Origin: Anaerolineae bacterium CG2_30_58_95
Lineage (GTDB): Bacteria > Chloroflexota > Anaerolineae > Anaerolineales > Villigracilaceae
Assembly: GCA_001872165.1 (NCBI GenBank)
Contig: MNXK01000025.1
Location: forward strand, 1-7,996
Direction: 5' to 3'
DNA: 7,996 bases
This document shows, one piece after another, positions 6,031-7,996 of the stretch. The notes under the pieces are model-generated. The model was given only the letters and a program-made list of their open reading frames with translations. It did no database searches and was not told the DNA's origin. Positions within the stretch are counted from its first letter, which is position 1, and each line of letters starts with the position of its first letter. The position numbers were made by a program, and so were the translations under genes.

Positions 6031-6708
6031 TTAGAATGTGATATCCAGCAGGTTTTCTGCCACCGCGCGCAGTTTTTCGGTGGACAGTTCGCTCAACTTG
6101 AGGGCCAGATCCAGGTACGGGCGGTTGACCGGCTTGCAAACGAAATCTTGCAATTCGGGCGGCAACTTTTTGAAATCCTGGATGGCCTGCTGCTGGCTCA
6201 ACCACTGACCGACCGGCCCGGTCTGGTCGAAGAGGGATTCAACCTGCCCGTTCAGCAGGGACATCAAGCCTTCCAACTCCGGCAAGGGGATGGGCCGCTC
6301 GCCCAGCTCATAAGCCCGTATCCGGCTGGTCGAAATGCCAGACTGTTCGGATAGCGCTTTGGGCGAGATGCTGGCCTTCAGGCGCGCTTGCCGCAGAAGA
6401 GCGCCAATCATGCGCTGGCGAACCCCTACCAGCACCGGCAGGTTGAGAGCCTCAGTCGGTGAAGTATCGTCCGAGACGGCTTCCTTGCTCCAGAAGCGAC
6501 GAAAGGGCAAATCCAGGAAATACGCCAACACTTCCATCTCGGGGAGCGAGGGCGCCCGGTGGCCTGCCTCGTAAGCGCGAAACACGCCGCTCGTCACGCC
6601 AATCGCCTCGGCGCACTCCGGGATGCTCCGCCGGGCAGCCAGGCGTGCATCGTGAATCAAGACGCCTAGTTTTTTCATGCGGATGGAAACCTGGGCTTGT
6701 ATGCTCAT
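6031..6708 (-). CDS. Transcriptional regulator with two Cro/C1-type HTH domains
   Basis: This 225-residue DNA-binding protein has two tandem HTH_XRE-like domains. The first (about 11-70) reads IPECAEAIGVTSGVFRAYEAG then RAPSLPEMEVLAYFLD. The second (about 99-160) reads ISPKALSEQSGISTSRIRAYELG then RPIPLPELEGLMSLL. The parallel YE-x-G-x-R-x-P-x-LPE-x-E segments point to internal duplication. The C-terminal 60 residues are helical with no recognised domain. The ATG at 6708 has GAGAGG 6 nt upstream. A GTG further upstream in frame (6747) lies inside an inverted repeat and is less likely. It is the first gene of the cluster and has a good extended -10 promoter. It probably controls its own transcript and the TPR-GNAT-V4R-hydrolase genes, which is inferred from position only. 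Confidence 0.87.
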   Translation of the reverse strand: MSIQAQVSIRMKKLGVLIHDARLAARRSIPECAEAIGVTSGVFRAYEAGHRAPSLPEMEVLAYFLDLPFRRFWSKEAVSDDTSPTEALNLPVLVGVRQRMIGALLRQARLKASISPKALSEQSGISTSRIRAYELGERPIPLPELEGLMSLLNGQVESLFDQTGPVGQWLSQQQAIQDFKKLPPELQDFVCKPVNRPYLDLALKLSELSTEKLRAVAENLLDITF

Positions 6709-6714
6709 GAGATG

Positions 6715-6720
6715 CCTCTC
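6715..6720 (-). promoter_or_regulatory. Shine-Dalgarno fixing the start of the double-HTH regulator
   Basis: Minus-strand GAGAGG stands 6 nt before the ATG at 6708, supporting this start over the upstream GTG at 6747 and the internal ATG at 6678. Confidence 0.6.
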
Positions 6721-6741
6721 TAATTCAACCAAGTCATGAGG

Positions 6742-6832
6742 CCTCACAGGTTTTATATGAAGTTTTGCCGATCAAGCCGCTTGCCAGGGCATAGAAATCA
6801 GCCTGTCATGGTGACTTTGGAAACCTGTGAGG
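6742..6832. repeat. 12-bp inverted repeat bracketing the regulator leader
   Basis: CCTCACAGGTTT (6742-6753) and AAACCTGTGAGG (6821-6832) form a perfect 12-bp inverted pair separated by 67 nt. The right arm lies just downstream of the -10 element, over the expected transcription start, and the left arm lies about 34 nt before the ATG at 6708. It could be a paired operator, a leader RNA stem, or the ends of a small MITE about 91 bp long. The sequence alone does not decide. Confidence 0.65.
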
Positions 6833-6844
6833 TCTTTCAAAATC

Positions 6845-6853
6845 ATTATAGCA
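6845..6853 (-). promoter_or_regulatory. Extended -10 promoter of the regulator / TPR-GNAT-V4R cluster
   Basis: On the minus strand TGCTATAAT is a perfect TATAAT hexamer with the TG-N extension. No good -35 is found at 16-18 nt, as is usual for extended -10 promoters. Transcription would start near 6838, giving a leader of about 130 nt before the ATG at 6708. The promoter lies just after the stop of the 62-residue gene. Confidence 0.6.
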
Positions 6854-6870
6854 GAGAAGTGTGAAGCAGC

Positions 6871-7059
6871 TCATCGCCGCTTGCGGTTGGCTGCCAGGAA
6901 CTTTTCGTCAATATCCAACTCATCCTTGAAGCGCTGGTCACGGCGGACGTGAATGTTGCCGTGAATGCGCTGAGTAGCGGTCTGGATGATTGCCAGTACA
7001 GTGACTTTCGTGATCACGTCGGTAAAGAATTTGCCTTTATCGTCAAACTCGATGGTCAT
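6871..7059 (-). CDS. Small conserved-looking protein of unknown function (62 aa)
   Basis: This 62-residue soluble protein starts MTIEFDDKGKFFTDVITKV and ends in a basic tail (NRKRR). The segment RIHGNIHVRRDQRFKDELD followed by EKFLA resembles small beta-rich proteins that share a G-x-(I/V)-H-V-x5-R-x-x-D-x-L pattern before a FLA motif. I recall this style from Chloroflexota genomes but cannot place it firmly in a family. ATG at 7059 has AGAGG about 4 nt upstream. It starts 22 nt after the stop of the response regulator, so the two are probably one transcript and this protein may be an accessory output of that signalling branch. There is no membrane segment and there are no cysteines. Confidence 0.72.
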   Translation of the reverse strand: MTIEFDDKGKFFTDVITKVTVLAIIQTATQRIHGNIHVRRDQRFKDELDIDEKFLAANRKRR

Positions 7060-7081
7060 GGCGCCTCTGAGGAATACGCCT

Positions 7082-7774
7082 CTATCCTTCCACCGGCGGC
7101 ATCAGATAACCCAAACCCGAGCGGGTAACGATGTGCTTGGGGTTGTGCGGATCGTCTTCCACTTTCTGGCGCAAACGGGCGATAGTGACCCACAGGATCT
7201 CTTTATCCGAACGGTACTCCGGCCCCCAGACGCTCCCCAAGAGTTCCTCGGCGGTGAGCACCTTGCCGACATTGTGCGAGAATTGGAGCAGGAGGCGATA
7301 CTCCGTGGCCGAAAGGAAAACGGGTTTCTCGCCACGCCAGACCTCGGCGCGGGCGAGATCGATCCGCAGATTGCTATGTTCAAAGTAACGATCTTGCCCC
7401 GTCTCGGAAACCTGGGCGCGCCGCAGGACAGCCCGCACGCGCGCCAGCAATTCCATGACCGAGAACGGCTTGACCAGGTAATCGTCCGCGCCGACATCCA
7501 GGCCGTGCACGCGATCTTGTTCCTCACCCTTGGAAGTTAAAATAATAATTGGCACGTTGGAGTATTGGCGGATGCGCTGGCAGACGGCAAACCCGTCCAT
7601 TTGCGGCATCAAAACGTCGAGCAAGATCAAATCCACCGGATTGGCAGAAAACATCTCGACGGCCTCTTTCCCATTTTGTGCGGTGATAACCTCGTAACCC
7701 TCCGTATGCAAATTGGCTTCGAGCAAACGAAGATAACGGGGTTCATCATCAACGACCAGGATACTTGTGGACAT
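7082..7774 (-). CDS. OmpR/KdpE-type two-component response regulator
   Basis: This 230-residue response regulator has an N-terminal receiver domain (about 3-115) and a C-terminal winged-helix DNA-binding domain (about 130-226). Receiver residues are all present: acidic pair D9-D10, phospho-acceptor D53 (ILLDVLMPQMDG), T80 (IILTSKG) and K102 (YLVKPFS). The winged helix shows LSATEYRLLLQF, then DKEILWVTIARLRQKVEDDP (recognition helix) and RSGLGYLM, typical of the OmpR family and close in style to KdpE. ATG at 7774 has AAGGAGTG (7779-7786) 4 nt upstream. No histidine kinase is seen; it must lie upstream beyond the repeat array or elsewhere. A small gene follows 22 nt downstream. The array of 60-bp repeats begins about 37 nt before the start codon, in the likely promoter region. 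Confidence 0.95.
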   Translation of the reverse strand: MSTSILVVDDEPRYLRLLEANLHTEGYEVITAQNGKEAVEMFSANPVDLILLDVLMPQMDGFAVCQRIRQYSNVPIIILTSKGEEQDRVHGLDVGADDYLVKPFSVMELLARVRAVLRRAQVSETGQDRYFEHSNLRIDLARAEVWRGEKPVFLSATEYRLLLQFSHNVGKVLTAEELLGSVWGPEYRSDKEILWVTIARLRQKVEDDPHNPKHIVTRSGLGYLMPPVEG

Positions 7775-7810
7775 GGCACACTCCTTATCTAACCAGCATT
7801 GCTTCTAAAA

Positions 7811-7996
7811 GCCTATCCAAATAACGGAATGCAGACTTCAGTCTGCCTTGCCTTGCGGACTAAAGTCCGCGTTCCAAAAGGTAACGGAATGCAGACTTCA
7901 GTCTGCCCTGCTTTGAGGACTAAAGTCCGCGTTCCAAAAGGTAACGGAATGCAGACTTCAGTCTGCCCTGCTTTGAGGACTAAAGTCCGCGTTCCA
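7811..7996. repeat. Tandem array of 60-bp twin-hairpin units (continues past window end)
   Basis: After a left terminus GCCTATCC (7811-7818), units of exactly 60 bp begin at 7826, 7886 and 7946; the third is cut by the window edge. Each unit has hairpin A, GCAGAC-TTCA-GTCTGC (7831-7846 in unit 1), and hairpin B, GCGGAC-TAAA-GTCCGC (7855-7870). A closing stem GGAAT/GTTCC (7826-7830 with 7871-7875) and the linker AAAAGGTAAC complete it. Units 2 and 3 are identical over the visible part. Both carry GAGGAC in place of GCGGAC, which weakens hairpin B. The unit is the same as in the element at 2282-2365. No coding capacity is seen. Confidence 0.85.

Noticed and set aside
6709..6747. GTG start at 6747 for the double-HTH regulator
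   Set aside because: The GTG sits inside the 12-bp repeat arm and has no Shine-Dalgarno, whereas ATG 6708 has GAGAGG at proper spacing.
7826..7875. tRNA-like cloverleaf
   Set aside because: There are only two hairpins inside a short stem, with no anticodon arm, no T-loop consensus, and too few nucleotides.
7811..7996. CRISPR array
   Set aside because: The 60-bp units are contiguous and almost identical, with no variable spacers and no cas genes nearby.

Overview
The window is a GC-rich stretch of bacterial chromosome with ten protein-coding genes. Two read on the plus strand and eight on the minus strand. No rRNA, tRNA, CRISPR array, transposase, integrase or phage gene was seen. The gene families, the GC-rich codon use and the many short structured intergenic repeats suggest a member of Chloroflexota, perhaps Anaerolineae. 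This is an inference from style; there is no marker gene.

Left part (1-1430): the 3' part of a PduO-type ATP:cob(I)alamin adenosyltransferase abuts a DUF554-family membrane protein (TAA directly followed by ATG), which ends at a strong hairpin terminator. An imperfect palindromic element of about 113 bp, bounded by CTATCCG/CGGATAG, separates this pair from a convergent minus-strand gene for a membrane-anchored DsbA-like thiol oxidoreductase (1427-2179). The 310-bp gap upstream of that gene holds its likely promoter, an 84-bp MITE-like element with the same termini, and a 38-bp-arm inverted repeat made of GCGAAT motifs.

Centre (2490-6853): a compact minus-strand gene cluster. In transcription order it encodes a regulator with two Cro/C1-type helix-turn-helix domains, a hairpin repeat, a small TPR protein, a two-module GNAT acetyltransferase, two tandem paralogous V4R-domain proteins, and a monoacylglycerol-lipase-like alpha/beta hydrolase. 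From the TPR gene onward the genes overlap by 10-11 nt or lie 1-15 nt apart, so they are very probably co-transcribed and translationally coupled. An extended -10 promoter (TGCTATAAT) lies upstream of the regulator, and its leader is bracketed by a 12-bp inverted repeat. I do not know this combination as a described system. One hypothesis is that the V4R proteins sense a small hydrophobic ligand, while the hydrolase and acetyltransferase act on a lipid or acyl substrate under control of the double-HTH regulator.

Right part (6871-7996): an OmpR/KdpE-type response regulator is followed 22 nt later by a 62-residue protein. No histidine kinase is present. Just upstream of the response regulator starts a tandem array with an exact 60-bp period, each unit folding into two small hairpins inside a closing stem. 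It is the same repeat as in the 84-bp element at 2282-2365 and runs off the end of the window.
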